A DNA stretch of 64,000 nt, taken from assembly GCA_014549065.1 (NCBI GenBank), contig JACDOX010000080.1, forward strand, positions 1,772,721-1,836,720, read 5' to 3'. Made by a program: the position numbers and the translations under genes. Shown here one piece after another: positions 48,023 to 61,000 of this stretch. Below the pieces are notes generated by a model. The model ran no database searches and had not been told where the DNA came from. It was given only the letters and a program-made list of their open reading frames with translations. Positions within the stretch are counted from its first letter, which is position 1. Every line of letters begins with the position of its first letter. This DNA is from Cardinalis cardinalis (Eukaryota > Chordata > Aves > Passeriformes > Cardinalidae).

Positions 48023-49340
48023 TGGGATGAAAATTCCATGGGCAGGAGACAGGATACTTTCATCCTTGCCNAAGCAAGCAGCCCTGGCAGCAGACTTGGA
48101 CTTCTTGTCTGAGTCCTTGGTATGATGCTTCTTGCTTCTCAAAATACCCCAACAATTGGACGATGGTCTTAAATGCCTACTAAGCATTTAAAAANATGTG
48201 GAATCAAGATTCCCAGGGAAATGCTACAGCACAAGCACCAGTTGGAGTGCTTTTATATGTTGAATGTTTCAGTGATACTTCAGTGATACTGATGTCAACT
48301 GCACTCAGGGTGTAGGGTTTCTACTGACAATCTACTGCAAAGTAATTCACAGTGGTTAAGACTGTGGGCATTATTATTTCAGTCAGGGAATTGCTAGTGA
48401 GTCGTAAGGATTTTCTTTAAATTCAATTTTTATAATTGTTAATAGCATAAATAATTGAGGGCAGGTATCTGACAGGTTTTGTTAGCTGTATGCAGTACTC
48501 TGTTATTGCTGCCACTGAAAAGAAGATCACAATGTCATTACATATCATAACCTTGATTTTGTGAACCTGGCAGTAAATAGTTCTGAAATGCAACAAGAAC
48601 TGTGCTCTGGCCATGGTTTCTGCCTGAGGATTAGCACAACTCTCATTGTTAGTGTGAGTGCAACTGACTGTGGCACTGAGGTAGGCCAAGGCAATTTTTG
48701 GATGAAAAAGAGAAAAAAATTCTGTATTNATTTACATGCACCCAAATACAACATTTTCACAGAATGATGACAGGATNCCTCACCAAAAAAAGGGCATTTA
48801 TAAACCTAAAGCATGCGAAGAAATAGCCTTTGTTAGACTTTGTTATTGCTGTCAATATTATGTATTTTCAGCAAATTGGAGACTCTTTGACACCTATTTG
48901 TATAGGTGCTGTTTACATGTAACCCAGACTGCAGACATCTGTATTTTATTCAGGGAGTTGTATCCAAAATTGAGGAAATAAGCACTTTGATATTGATGTA
49001 ATATCTTTGCACAGGGCAGTTGCATCATTTAAAATATATTAGTTTCTAAGCCAGTATTGTTCAATTGGTACCAAAAAATGTGCATAGGNTGTTTTTTCAT
49101 TGAATGTATTTGCTGTTAGAAGTTCCTATTTATTTTATGATTTAGTGAATTAAAAATCAGAAAGAAGGTCTATTAGAAACAACTATAGGTGGACAAGGAA
49201 ACTGATTTTGTTTGGCTTTACACTTGTCACCTCTAGGCTGAGGTTTTATAGCAGAAGGTGTTGAAAACTAGTATCAGGTTAATTTTGATGGCTTCCAGTT
49301 TCTAAGAAAGAAATAAAAATATGCTACTTATATTTGTAAC
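48023..49340 (+). other. DAPK2: DAPK2 3' UTR (canonical isoform)
   Basis: Non-coding AT-rich sequence after the stop. The first canonical AATAAA is at 49312, preceded by ATTAAA near 49149. The exact end is inferred. Confidence 0.6.
49312..49317 (+). terminator. DAPK2: AATAAA, candidate DAPK2 poly(A) signal
   Basis: First canonical hexamer after the stop, followed within 40 nt by a T/G-rich stretch (TTTGTAACTTTGTATCC). This would give a 3' UTR of about 1.3 kb. Confidence 0.5.
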
Positions 49341-49856
49341 TTTGTATCCTTGCTTAGTTGGAGACTAAAATGCAGTTGATAAGAAATTATTTCTGTTAAA
49401 GGAAGGAAATGTATGAGAAGCTTTGGAGGAGAGGCAGAACGTAGGATTTGATGGAAGAAACATAAAATGAAGGAGGGAGTGGGAGGAAAAAAGCAGTGGA
49501 GAGGAGTGAGTATGAGAGGGATGTGGAGCTGATCCTGGACTGGGAAAGTTGGAGAAAAGGAAAGAGAAAGTGGATATGTGAATTGAGGAAGCTGAAGAGT
49601 GCATATTTCTGCAAATATGGCACTGCATTTTTATACTACTTATTTAATTTTTATTTATTTTATATCTTGTGCTGCCATAGCCTGNGATGTGTGCTGGTCA
49701 AGGGATGAAGTGCAGGGCATGGGCTCCTCTTCATATTCAATTAAAAGGTATATTTCTGAACTTTCTGTGTAATTCTTGAGACAGAATCCTCAAAAAGTGT
49801 TGCAGTAATGTATGTATTAAGNGGGAGCAGTAACAGGGAAACCTGAAGTTTCAGTG
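49341..49856. other. Intergenic sequence between DAPK2 and the solo LTR
   Basis: About 0.5 kb that is purine-rich on the + strand at 49390-49600 (GA-rich low complexity). No gene is supported. Confidence 0.6.
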
Positions 49857-50428
49857 TATCCTAATTTCGGCTGGAATAGAGTTAATTTTCTCCTTAGTAG
49901 CTGGTACAGTGCTGTGTTTTAGATTCAGTGTGAGAATAATGTTGATGATAATATGCTGATGTTTTAGTTGTTGCTAAGTAGTGGTTACCATAAGTCTGGA
50001 CTTTTCAGTTTTCTGTGCTCTGATGGTGAGGAGGTGCACAAAAAGCTAGGAGGGACCATAGTCAGGGACAGCTGACCCAAAATGGTCACAGGGATATTCC
50101 AGCCCGTGGAATGTCATGCTCTGTATGTAAACTGGGGTGAGTTGGCTGGGAACCACAGGTCACTGCTCAGGGATGGGCTGGGCTTTGGTCTGTGGGTGAG
50201 CAGTTGTGTTGTGCATCACTTGTCTTTCCTGGGGTTTATTCCTCTCTTTTCCTTCCCATTATTATTAATTATNATNATAATGTTTTTCTTTAGTTCAACT
50301 ACAAAACTGTTCTTATCTCAGAGTAACCCTTGAGGTTTGCTTTCCAATTCTGCTCCCCACCAGGGCCAAGGAAAGGTGAGCGAGGGGCTTTNTGGGGTCG
50401 AGTTGCCAATGGGGGTTAAACCATAGCA
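49857..50428 (+). mobile_element. Solo LTR of an avian endogenous retrovirus
   Basis: About 570 bp resembling a family of LTRs abundant in bird genomes. Diagnostic stretches are GGCTGGAATAGAGTTAATTT near the start, AGTAGCTGGTACAGTGCTGT, GTGCACAAAAAGCTAGGAGG, a TATA-like TGTAAACTGGGG near 50125, an ATT-rich stretch at 50258-50283, and a GGGGTTAAACCAT end. No internal retroviral gene or second LTR is present, so it is a recombined solo copy. CAGTG occurs at both edges (49852-49856 and 50427-50431), consistent with a 5-bp target duplication, although the 3' boundary is ambiguous by two bases. It is diverged and carries Ns. Confidence 0.8.
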
Positions 50429-51640
50429 GTGTCTGGAGGGAATCTTTCATAAACAGAACACTAAAAATATATATTTGGATAGAAGGCCTCCCTGCTTACC
50501 TATCAAATTTTGCTTTCTGCTTTCCCAAAGATGTGGAAAACCAGACAGACTCCAAGCCAGTGGTATTTTTCTGAATTTCTGGACTTTGAAAACAGCTTTG
50601 GTTTTCAAATTTGAGATTGTGGGATGTATATGTAAATTACACTTCTGAAAATTAAGCCCTGGTTAAAATAGGTGTTAGGCTGTTGGATCAGGTGTTGTGC
50701 TGTCATGGAGATGGGGTTATTCTCATGTAAAATCCTAGCAACTATTGAGAAAGATGGAACTCAGCANAAAGGCAGACAGAGTGCAAGGCTGTATGAAGCT
50801 CTGGCTTATTAATTGTACCTTTATAAAGATGTAAGGTGGTTTTTTAAAAAAGACATTACAGACAGCTCACTGTTCAGTCTTCAGTCATTTTTGTGCCCAG
50901 GTGAGCTAAGGGCAGGCCTTCCTCTCTGGCACTCAGTCACTGCACATGGCTCCCAAGCAACTTCATTGCACAGAAACCACAGCATGCAGCACTCGTGTCC
51001 ATACAAACTCTTCCCTGACTGTTCCAGNAGGAGCATGCTGCAAGTGTAGAATCTCTTGTACTCAGGACTAATGTTGGTGATGCATTAGGAAGTTTTACAG
51101 TGTTTTCCCAGCTGTGGTGTTCTCTGTGTGTCCCATGAGGTGCAGCTCAGCGGGCTCAGGGAGGCACAGTGTAACTGTGCTGCTTCCAGCCCTGTAGGGC
51201 ACCTGCTCCGTGCAGGGCTGCATCTGATATTCACCACCAGTGCGTTGGGAACAGCAACCTACAGGTTCCTTTCAGTAAAGGGCCAAAAAAAACCGACATG
51301 GAAGGAAAGGGAACATTAAAGGACTTTTCTGCTTTGCTGTGAGAAAAAAAAAAAAATCTATTTTCTATGTATTATTCTGTTTTGCATTAGGGAACCTGGA
51401 AATGAAGTGATAGTCTGGGGAAAAAAAAAAGAAAAAGCACAGTAAAAAAAACCCACACAAAAGCCCATGAGTATTTTTATTAAAGTATGGCTACTTGGCT
51501 AGTTTTATTCTTATTTTAGTGGTGATGTGTTTTTAATCTACATATATTTTTTATTAGGAGAAACAGTGATTTTTAATTTTTGTTTGTTTGTTTGTGCCTG
51601 GAAATAGTACAAACTGTCAAAAATAGCAGAGATATTTGTT
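50429..51640. other. Intergenic sequence upstream of the second CpG island
   Basis: About 1.2 kb without a supported gene. Poly-A-rich stretches lie near 51343-51355 and 51420-51437. Confidence 0.6.
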
Positions 51641-51659
51641 ATTTGCTAATAAAATGTTG

Positions 51660-52080
51660 GAAAGCTGGACGGGTGTGTGTCTGTTTCCTCGAGACCGGGG
51701 CCTGAGGCGAGGCCCCTCAGGCTGCTGCTGTGGAGCCCAGGAGGGCGGGAAGCGGCAGCGGGAGGGAGCGGGCCGGGGCCGGCGGCACCGGGCGGGTTTG
51801 TGCCGCCCCTGCCCCGCAGCGACGGCCCGCTGGGCGTGAGGGGGCTCCTCGGGGCGCAGGTGGCGGGAGGGCCGCTTTGGGGCTGCGGAGCAGCCGCCGC
51901 CGGGGCACCGGCTCGCCTTGTGATCCGAGAGGGCTTGATGGGCCCGACAGACCGTGCTGCCCCCTCCGGAGCGAGGCGCCACAGCTCGAAGCGGCGGCGC
52001 GCACCTGCGGCAGCGAGGTAAGCCTGCGACTGCCGAGCCCAGCCGCTCTGCTGCTGCTGCCCTCGCCTCTGGTCTGTGCT
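51660..52080 (+). promoter_or_regulatory. HERC1: CpG island and likely HERC1 promoter
   Basis: Composition switches sharply to GC- and CpG-rich at about 51660 and returns to AT-rich after about 52080. A GGGCGGGA motif lies at 51743 and there is no TATA box. Assignment to HERC1 is inferred from gene order: in mammals HERC1 starts just downstream of DAPK2 on the same strand. The sequence alone shows only a promoter-like island with a splice donor. Confidence 0.6.
51800..52017 (+). other. HERC1: Probable non-coding exon 1 of HERC1
   Basis: The exon end is set by the donor ggcagcgag|gtaagcct at 52017/52018. The start is only approximate. No start codon begins a recognisable HERC1 protein here. 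In mammals HERC1 coding starts in a later exon, so a 5' UTR exon fits. HERC1 is a giant HECT/RCC1-repeat ubiquitin ligase. Confidence 0.45.
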
Positions 52081-55000
52081 GTCTTAGTCCATTTACTTTC
52101 TCTTTCTCCTTTTTTCTTTTAATAAGAGCTGTTGTTCCTATCGATACTTGTATGTAAATCAAGGAATTTGTATGTGCAGGNAATATATTTAACAATGTTC
52201 AGTTGAGAATCAAAGAACTCGGAGGCATTTCTTTTCCCTCTCTCGTTTCTATATGATCACTGTAACTGGCTGACATTCTGTATTGCTCACATAAATGTCT
52301 ACTCTGTCTTCACATAAACTTCAAACTTTAACAACTTTAGTGCTCAGATGGTGGGTAATACATAATTCTCAGCATGCAAATTTCAGTGAGAGGAGTTAGA
52401 GGGTCAGGTGCACCTTGTTACTTGGCAGGGCTGGCAGGGGCCCATTACCTGTAAGTGATCGTGAGCCTGATGAGGTGATATTACAGCAAACTTCATCCAG
52501 CTGGGGCACAAAGGGTGGGAGGCTTGTGCGGGATGGCCAGACCTGTACCAGGTGTGTTGCTGAGGCTCAGGGGCAGAAGTTTGGCCCTGAGGCAGAGCTC
52601 TTGATGAGTTGAGAATGTGAAGGTTTCAAATGGACAAGAAGTCATGGTCCTTGTCACAGTGAGTAGCTTTGCTGAGGGAAGGGTGGATTAAGGAGAAGCC
52701 TTGGGGAGCCCTTATGGAGTGGAGAGTGGGCTTCGGCTGTCTGAGAAGATGGGAAGGAATGGCTGATCTGGCTGTGGGTCTGGAGCTGGTGTGTACACAG
52801 GGATCTGTGACCGTGCCCTGTACACAGTGTACCCCATATCAGAAAAATGGGTGGTCCAGAAGTCTGAGCATGGATCTGGGTTCCGCCTGCAACTCCTNGT
52901 GTTCAAGAGTCTCCTCACAGTGTCATTGCTGGTGTATTTGCTGTTATTTTTGAGGGGTAGGCGCAGAGACTGTCACTGAGCATTAGNTTTTTATAGCAGT
53001 TTGTTACAACTTGTGGCCATCCATCTCAGAGGTGTGACATTTTCCTGTTCTGCTTAGAACTGTGCTCAGTCACAGCCTTTTTAGGGTGGGATGTATCTGC
53101 TCAACAGAAAACCTAAGAAAAATGGTGCCACATCAGTATTTCCTAAAATGTTTTTCCAAAGGATGAACCTTGTGAGCTACAATACTTTGTTAAATATAAT
53201 TGTTTAAAGTATCTTGTGTGCATGTGAATTGTCTTAATATAACAATTATTTGGTAAAAAAGAAGCTCTTAGATAATTCAGTTACCTTTTAAATCTTTTTA
53301 CTNTATGTACATAAAATATGCTGTAATGTATTGGTATTAAATTTGATTTTAATTAGGTTTACTGTTTTGAAGTGTGGAAAAGCCTAATTTTTAGCTTACA
53401 GCCTCTCATTCAGCTAGCAAAGGACAGGAAATGCTACATTTGGTTTAGTCCTAGTCATGTAATTCAAGAGGAAATAACATAAAGATGAAGGTTTGGTCTT
53501 GGTGCTGAGCCTTTAATCTTGTTTTAGTTCATTCTGGGCCTTTAAAAGCTGTAGCATATAAAAGTTAAGTCCTCAGAAGTCTGCAACAAGCAAAANCTGA
53601 TTTTGAAATGTGAATGACTCAAAGCTCATGATCATGAAAAGTTGGGAATATGTGATGCTGTTCTGTCATCTGGAGTGCTCTGTTTCCCTGCATCTGCACT
53701 TGGATCAAAGCAGGAAGAAAAGCACTCCTGTGCTTTTCTGATCTGGCACAGGAGTGCTCTGCAAGCCAGCACTTAAATATGCATTGTCCCCTGCACAGTG
53801 TGTGTGTGTGCCTGGATTTGTGCTCATATGAGCAAATCAGCAAATTAGAGATTCCAGATCCTTTCCTGAAGTTTGGTTATTCTGCCAGGAAGAAAGTCTC
53901 CAGCACTCTGCAGGACATGTGGAATGACACAAAGCAGGCGGCTGTGTAGTTGAAGTAGATCCAAAGCCAGTTGGAGGGGGCAGATCAATTACCAAACACG
54001 GTCTGTCATGCCAGGGGTCACAAGTTGACAGACCTGTGGTTAACTGGTTAACAGACTTGTGACTTGTGGCCCAAGGTCGTGCTCTTACGCAAATACTGAC
54101 CTACATTTGGAGTTTTTGTTTTTTTAATCCTAAGGACCAAATTCATAGAGCTATTCCCTTTGACATGCATAACACTGGAAAAAGTATAATGTACAGGAGA
54201 ATATATGATCTCCTAAAGTTACTAATGCAGAGTCTATACTGAGACTGGAATGCCATTGTAAATGGAACCATGCTTATGAAATGACTGATCAGTTAGCAGA
54301 GCAAACTGTATAAAATTATTAAGTTCTCTAGTTTTGGACTGACTAGAGCATGTAAGACATTTTATGATTTTCTTGAGGGGTATGTCCTGGTGTTACTGAT
54401 GGAGAGGTAAAAATAGTCATGTTTGTGGAGCTGCAAGGACNTCAGTTGTTGCTGTAGTTGGTAAATACAGAATTTTTAAGACTGCTGTTAGAGGAACCTG
54501 GATAGTGCTGCTTTCAGGAGGGACAGCTGTATTTTCTGCACACAGAGATGTCTCAGTTGCACACAGTGAAGTTGAACCACTTCTGTCCTTCAGAAGCCTC
54601 TGCTTTGTGGAGCAAAAGCCACTTGTTTCCTTCCTGTAGTTTCTTTTCATAGTTAGCTGTAGCAGCTCCATTCCAGAAGTGATTTCCTGGGTCTCAATGC
54701 TCAGAGCTAATGGGTGTCCCCTTGTTTTGCTTTGAAAGCTGAGGCCGTTTAGTCACACACAATGGTGTGTGCTTAAGGCATTNGATATACAGAAATTGAC
54801 CTTGTGTGCCTTGTGGCTACCAGAGGTCTCAGCCCTTCTCAGCTGAGAGCCCTCAACACCAGGGTAGTGANAAATGCTCACTCCCTGTGCTCTGAACAGC
54901 CTCCCTCGCAGACNGGGAGCGAGAGAGAAGCTGCAGCACCTTTGGTAGCTGTGTTGAAGGGCTCNGCCATCTGCGCAGGAGGAGCTTGGTGCCCGGTTCC

Positions 55001-58000
55001 AGGTGACGGTTCAGGGCTGCCTCCAGCGGTGGACACTCTCCCACGGTCCAGTANAGCACTGAAGGAAAGAAGCCTTGAAAGAGAACTTAGGTTTCAGGTA
55101 TGCATTTTTTATTCTGTGAGTTATCTAGGGCCCATTAGTAATTATGGAAATGTTTTTCTATTATGTGTAGAATGATTTGAGGGCTCTGGTGAGGTACTGA
55201 AAAGCACTTGAAAAGCCTTTTAAAATTTTTTTTAATGGNGGGGAAAAGCACCTGCAGTTGTTTATTTTAACCTGGTGTAGTAGGTCCTTGCCCTTCAGTG
55301 TCTTTTTTGTAGGGACTGAATGCGTCTCAGAGGGCAGGCAGTTTGTTGGATATGCTAATTAATAGTTGTAGAGTTACACCAAGGGTTTTGAACATTAGCA
55401 CATATCAAAGTTGCTGTTTTTGTGGAAGAGTTCTTAGAGCCTGCCAAACATGGGTGGGGTGCACCTGGGGTGGCACAGAGAAAGGCTTGAGATAGCCTTA
55501 TCAGTGAGATCCATATGTTCATAAGTAAAGGCTGCCAGCTTTCGCTTTTCATAAAATACTGTGGAAAAAAATGATACAGTTTTCATGAAAATGAAAAGTT
55601 TGATTTTTGCATCATAAGGGCTGAGGAGCCCTTATGTAAGTTAAGTAAGTTCAATGCATATATTCTATCCAGGAAAATATGGTTTGGGGCAGATGTGACA
55701 GGGGAGGTGGGGTTTCAATTACTTCACAAACAGCAGTGATCTTCAGTAAGAGTACCTGTGAGGGAAAGACTTCTGAACAAAATCTCCAGAGAGCAGAATG
55801 AAGATAAACGTGCTAGTACACCTTTCTAAATTGTCAGACAAGGGAGTTTGTTTGGAAGAGTTTGTGAGTTCCTTTCTTACTGTTTTTGATGCAGATTTCT
55901 TGCCTTGTTCTCCTCACCCCAAACTGTACTTCCACTCAGATTTTTCATTTCAAGGAGCACTGACTGTTTATTTCTTTTAAAAGTCACTGGAAGAATTCCN
56001 GCTGTTCATTCTGTTTGTTTTGAAAATCAGCAGGCTACGGACTGCTAGAAATGGAACTGAGATTTTTTTTTTTTCCCCATTGATGATGATGATGAAGAAC
56101 ATTTATTCTGTTTAATGGCTTTAGCTCCACTGAGTAAAGTGAAACTTAATGGACTTTTCTGATGGAGTTTCATTTTTGCTAAGTTCAGTTACATGATAAG
56201 TAACAGGTACATGGGGCAAAAAGCCCTGTGGGGAAATAGAGGCTTTTTCACCACCGGATGTCATACCAAGTCCATGTGTCTTTAGAACTATCTGTGCAAG
56301 TAACTTAGGTCTAGTCTTACAGGTAGACCAAGCAGGGTCTCACACCACTGAAACTATCTGCTGCTAGAAAACTCTTATTAACAGAAGAGGGCAATAAAAA
56401 TTTCTTCTGTCAACTTAAACCAAAATAAAAGCACAGCAATACCTGAATGTGAGAAAAATGGCAATGCTGCCTGCAAGTCTGGGACATGACTTTCAGTGCC
56501 TTTTGGGATGGGATCTTCATGACAAAACCTGCACTAGCAGTTTGCGTGCCTTAACTTCAAGCAATTTCTGTAATTGAAATTAATTAAAATACTTACTAGC
56601 TGCTGTGATCTGAAGCGTTTCTCTCCCTTTGTTACTGTTGTTACAGCTCATATGAAAGGGGATGCCTGANCTTTAATAAACTGCATGATCTGCAGGAACT
56701 TTGAAAGATTCTGGCAGAACAGTGTTATTTTGGGAGACAGGGAGACACAGATCAGCAGTCAAGGAGGTGAATTTTAGCAAGCAAGAGGACTCACCTGTCC
56801 CTATTAGTGTTTTTGTGAGCATTAGAGCTTCTTAGAAAAGGTGCTGAAAAATCAGAGGCTGAATTCTGGGGNTTGCTGCTACTGTCCAGGAGCTGCTCTG
56901 TGTATCTCTGGTAAGTGATCCAGTGCACGTGGCTGAAGCTGCCTGACACTTTTTGTTTGAGTGGTCATTATGAGGGAGACACCTTCTTTGCCCCCTTAAC
57001 AGATACCCAGTATACAGTATGGTTGAGGGGAGGCTGCTGACAAGGTACTGCTTATCTGCAAGATGTTATTTATCTGCAAGTGGTAGATAAATACTCTTCT
57101 GAGGCTGTGGTGGATGTAGCATTTCCTTCTTCTGTCATCCTTTCCATAAAACATAGCCTGGAAGCAACACCCTGAGTGATAAGACTCTTATCTCTCCAAA
57201 TGGCATTGACAGGAGTGTGGGATTCCCAGTCCCACCAGCTAACAGGGCTGATGGAGGCAATCCTTTGGACTCCAGAGGGGTGACTAAAGGCTTAAAGGAG
57301 ACTTTTCAAGCCATCCCCACATGATTTGGCCTATGTTCCTGACTCTGCACCCAGAGAACTTTTCATTTGTGAAAAGAATTAGATTCTTTTCCACTCCCTA
57401 GTGGAAGAATCAGTGAAAGTCCTTCTTCTAAGACTGCAGCCAACAGATTTTCCTCCAGAAAAAGTTGTGTTTTGTGGGACCAAAGGACACCTTTCAAAAC
57501 AGGTATTCTAGTATCTTTGTTCATGTCTCCTACTTGAGCATCAGATGAGCTCAATGGGGCTTTCCTGGCAAGCTGACAGAACNCATGCCCTTAAATGACT
57601 AAATCAGTCTGATTCCATTTTTCTCCACTGCTTGTGAGCAGCACAGATGGTTCTGATTCAAGTAAATGCACCTCACGTGGCAATGCTTGCAGTGCTATGC
57701 ATTACACTTGTGCCAGGACCTGAGAGTGGCTTCTCAAAGGTGTTTTGGGTATTGAATCTCTGCACCTGAATTTAAGGCTGATAAAGCAGTTGACAAAATA
57801 AAAAAAAATTGTTAGGGTGTTCAATTAAACCATTGTCTAGTAAGTATTATTAAGAGGTAGCTGAAATGTTATTTCTCTTGGCTTTGGTTAGGACCAGTGT
57901 CTATCTCAGTCTGCTTTGAANCGAATTAAACTTAAACCTGCAAGGTGATGTGCAGTAATTCAGAAAAATAATTAGTAAAATCAAGAAAAATCTNCTTGGG

Positions 58001-61000
58001 AACCAAAATGTGTGACTTGCTTAGTTTAAGGCAAAAAAAATCTACAACTATCTGTCAGAATATGTTTCTTAGTCTCAGAAGAAATGGAAACTAGGGAAAT
58101 TGAGCAAAATGAACTTCCAACATTGTCATGGCAGTTTAAGAATCAGTTGAAAAGCTAGTTTCTGTATTAAATCAACACTAGTGTTCATTTGTTATCAAGT
58201 TAAGACATTTTATTTGGTAGCAAAGGAAAGCTAAGAATGTTTAAATGCTCCTTCACACAGGTCTCCCCTTACCCTACCCAGCCTCTTATGCTTTTTTGTA
58301 CTTGTAGCAGCTTTGCTTAACAACTCCCTAGAGAACCAGGGAACAAAAGATTACACAGATGTTTTGTTAAAAAATAATAAAAAAGGAAAAATCTGAAACC
58401 ACCAAATTAAAAAAAAATTGGAAAGTTATAAAATCTTATGTACTTTTCAAATCAATTTTTATGCAGCTGCTTTTAATCAAGCCTTCATAATGTTTATCTA
58501 CAGTAAACTTTTCCTGTACTTAATAGCTATGTACAGCTATTGCCAGCCAAAAGAAAGGTCATGTTAATGTCCTAGTATCGTTCTAATTGCATGAAGATTT
58601 TCTCTCCTTACCAATTTTTCTTTCTATTGAGTACTGCAGCTTTCTTATGCTCTGTTGAAGTAGTGTGTTAGTGAAGCTGTTTTCTCAGGCAGTACAGTTC
58701 ATACCAGGCTGGTGGTTTTCACCCGAGTGCATGTTAAGTCTTAAGTACTTTGGAAGTGACACACTGTTTACTTTTGATTTTTGTTCAGTAAAAATGTAAA
58801 TAGGACAGTGATTTTGAGGGCAGTGACTTCAGAGAAAGTTTTGTGTAGAGCTCTAAAATGTTAGCCAAGATCTCTTCTGATCCAAATGCTAAAGATCAGC
58901 AGAATTGACATACATTGTAATAAAAACTGATCTTCAAATGGCTTAGCTAATTAACACATAAAAGAAACTAGCAAATTTGTTGCAGTATTCTATTTAAAAT
59001 CCCTTACCATGTTTGTACATGGTGTCTGAGCACCATCTAGTCATGGGCAGCTTTCAGAATGGTGTGAAATATCCTCTAAGGCTTAGCAAGACACTGATTA
59101 ACTTGGTTTGTTTTGTCACATTGGTTCTTGCTCACAAAAATCGAGCATGTTTATGAAAAGACTAGATTCAAGCTTATTTTAAATATAGGCTTAAAACCTT
59201 CTTAACTTCTTACTGAACTGTGATTTAAGGGGAGTTAAGCATCTGTTCACTTCATAGTTAAGGTATAGAAATGATGACTCACGACAGTGAGGAGTTGCTG
59301 GACATTTGCTCGGTGGTGTTTTTTTGTTCTCTGTTCCAGTATCCCNAAATACGGAGTGACACTGTGTGTTTGGAGGTGCCCCACGGCTGGCCCTGTGTNA
59401 AGCTGCAGATGCCCTGTAGCTGCTGGGCAGGGATGGCCGCTGGCCCGGCGGGCTGGCCCGTTTCCCACGGCACTAATTGCTTTCGGCGTGCCTGAGCTGT
59501 GCCCTGCTGCTCTGCTGGGATCCAATGGCTGTCCTTTGTTTCCTGTCCTGTACTGGCCTGCAGTCCTTCTCCCGTGTCACATTCCTATGTCAAACTATTG
59601 TGCAGCACAGCCTGATTTCTCATGCTGTAAAATACATTATTTTCAGATAGAGGAGAACGTCTAGAATTGAATTAAAAGTCTGACCCTGAGCTCTTGAAAG
59701 GACAGAGTTACACATGTCTACCAAATGCTCTTCTGAAGGAGCTTTGACCTATCCTGCACTCTCTCTCTATTTAGATCTAAGCATTTCTGTCCTTGCAAAA
59801 CCTGAAAATCCTTCTCAATGTCCTGCTTCAAAGGAAGAGCCCATGTCTGTGCTCTTTTCATTGCTGTAGACTTTCTGTCTGTCCTGCCTCAGTTCAGGCA
59901 TGGCTGTGGAGCATGTTAGAGCAGCCTGGGCTGGAATGAACTGTGGTTTGAAAATTCACATCAGTGTGTGGAAAGATGAACAGGCAGATACCTGCCCTCC
60001 CTGTTATTTCACTATTGTTTGGCCTAATTGTCTTCCTGCTCCATGTGCTTGACAGGCTAATCTCTTCTCCAGTGCCCAGCTCTGGTACAGTTTCATCCCC
60101 ATAGTTCCCTAGTAGGGCATGGGATCTTAAGAAACCCTAAGGACTGGGTGTGTGCAGGGGTCCTGGCAGAGGGCTGCTGGAGAGCATCCCTGCAGGTCCT
60201 CACAGGGTTTCTGCCCAAGAGTTGCCAGTAATGGATAACCAGCAAGCAGATTAGTCTGGGTTGATGGGTGTTGTGTCAGGGAGCTGCCTGTTTGCCCAGG
60301 ACTACACTTCTGCTTTTGGAAAGGCCTGGTGTAAGCAATCACTCCTCTTTCACTAATCGTACCNGTGTATTTATAAAAGTTCTCCACTTAATGCTTTGTC
60401 CTTTGAAATCTGGAGGCAAGACCCAGCAATGCTTCTTCAGGCTATCTTCTCTTTCAAATCCTGAGCAGGGGTTTCCTCTCAGCATTCTCAATCCATATGT
60501 CCCAAATTACCTTCCTGCAAACTGCTGCTGCTGTGAATGGTACTTCTGCATTACCTTCCTGTGGTGTTGATTCCTTGTTTTCACAGTAGCATTTCAGCTT
60601 TTAATTCAAGGAGGACACCCTTACATGAAATGTGCAATGTAATAGAAAATGTTGTCCAATGTTGCTTCAACTGCCCTTGCTGCTTTGGTTTATCTGGGTC
60701 ATGACTGTTGCATTGCTTCTAAACCGTGGCCAAAGTAAATGACTGGCTATTTTTTTTTTGTTTTGTCTTCAGTTGTGAGCTTTAAAAATTGTTCTTCCAG
60801 CAGCNCATGAACAATAATATTAATTTGTATTGTTTTATTCAACTGCTGGATTGAAAGGATGACATCGGTTTTGGTTTTAATTCCTTTGGCGTATGTTTCT
60901 TAAGATGCCTGTTACACAGAGGAAGAGCTAAGGACATTTCTTGGAGTGGCATTTCCAGGTATTAAAATAGTTTGTTCTCTGTTGGTATGGCTATACATCT

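Noticed and set aside
51617..52195. 192-aa ORF on the minus strand over the second CpG island
   Set aside because: High GC removes stops in all frames. The translation is Ala/Arg/Pro/Gly-rich without a family motif, and overlapping ORFs exist in other frames.
59247..59664. Overlapping ORFs in a GC-richer patch on both strands
   Set aside because: No splice signals consistent with an exon, several unresolved bases and no family motif.
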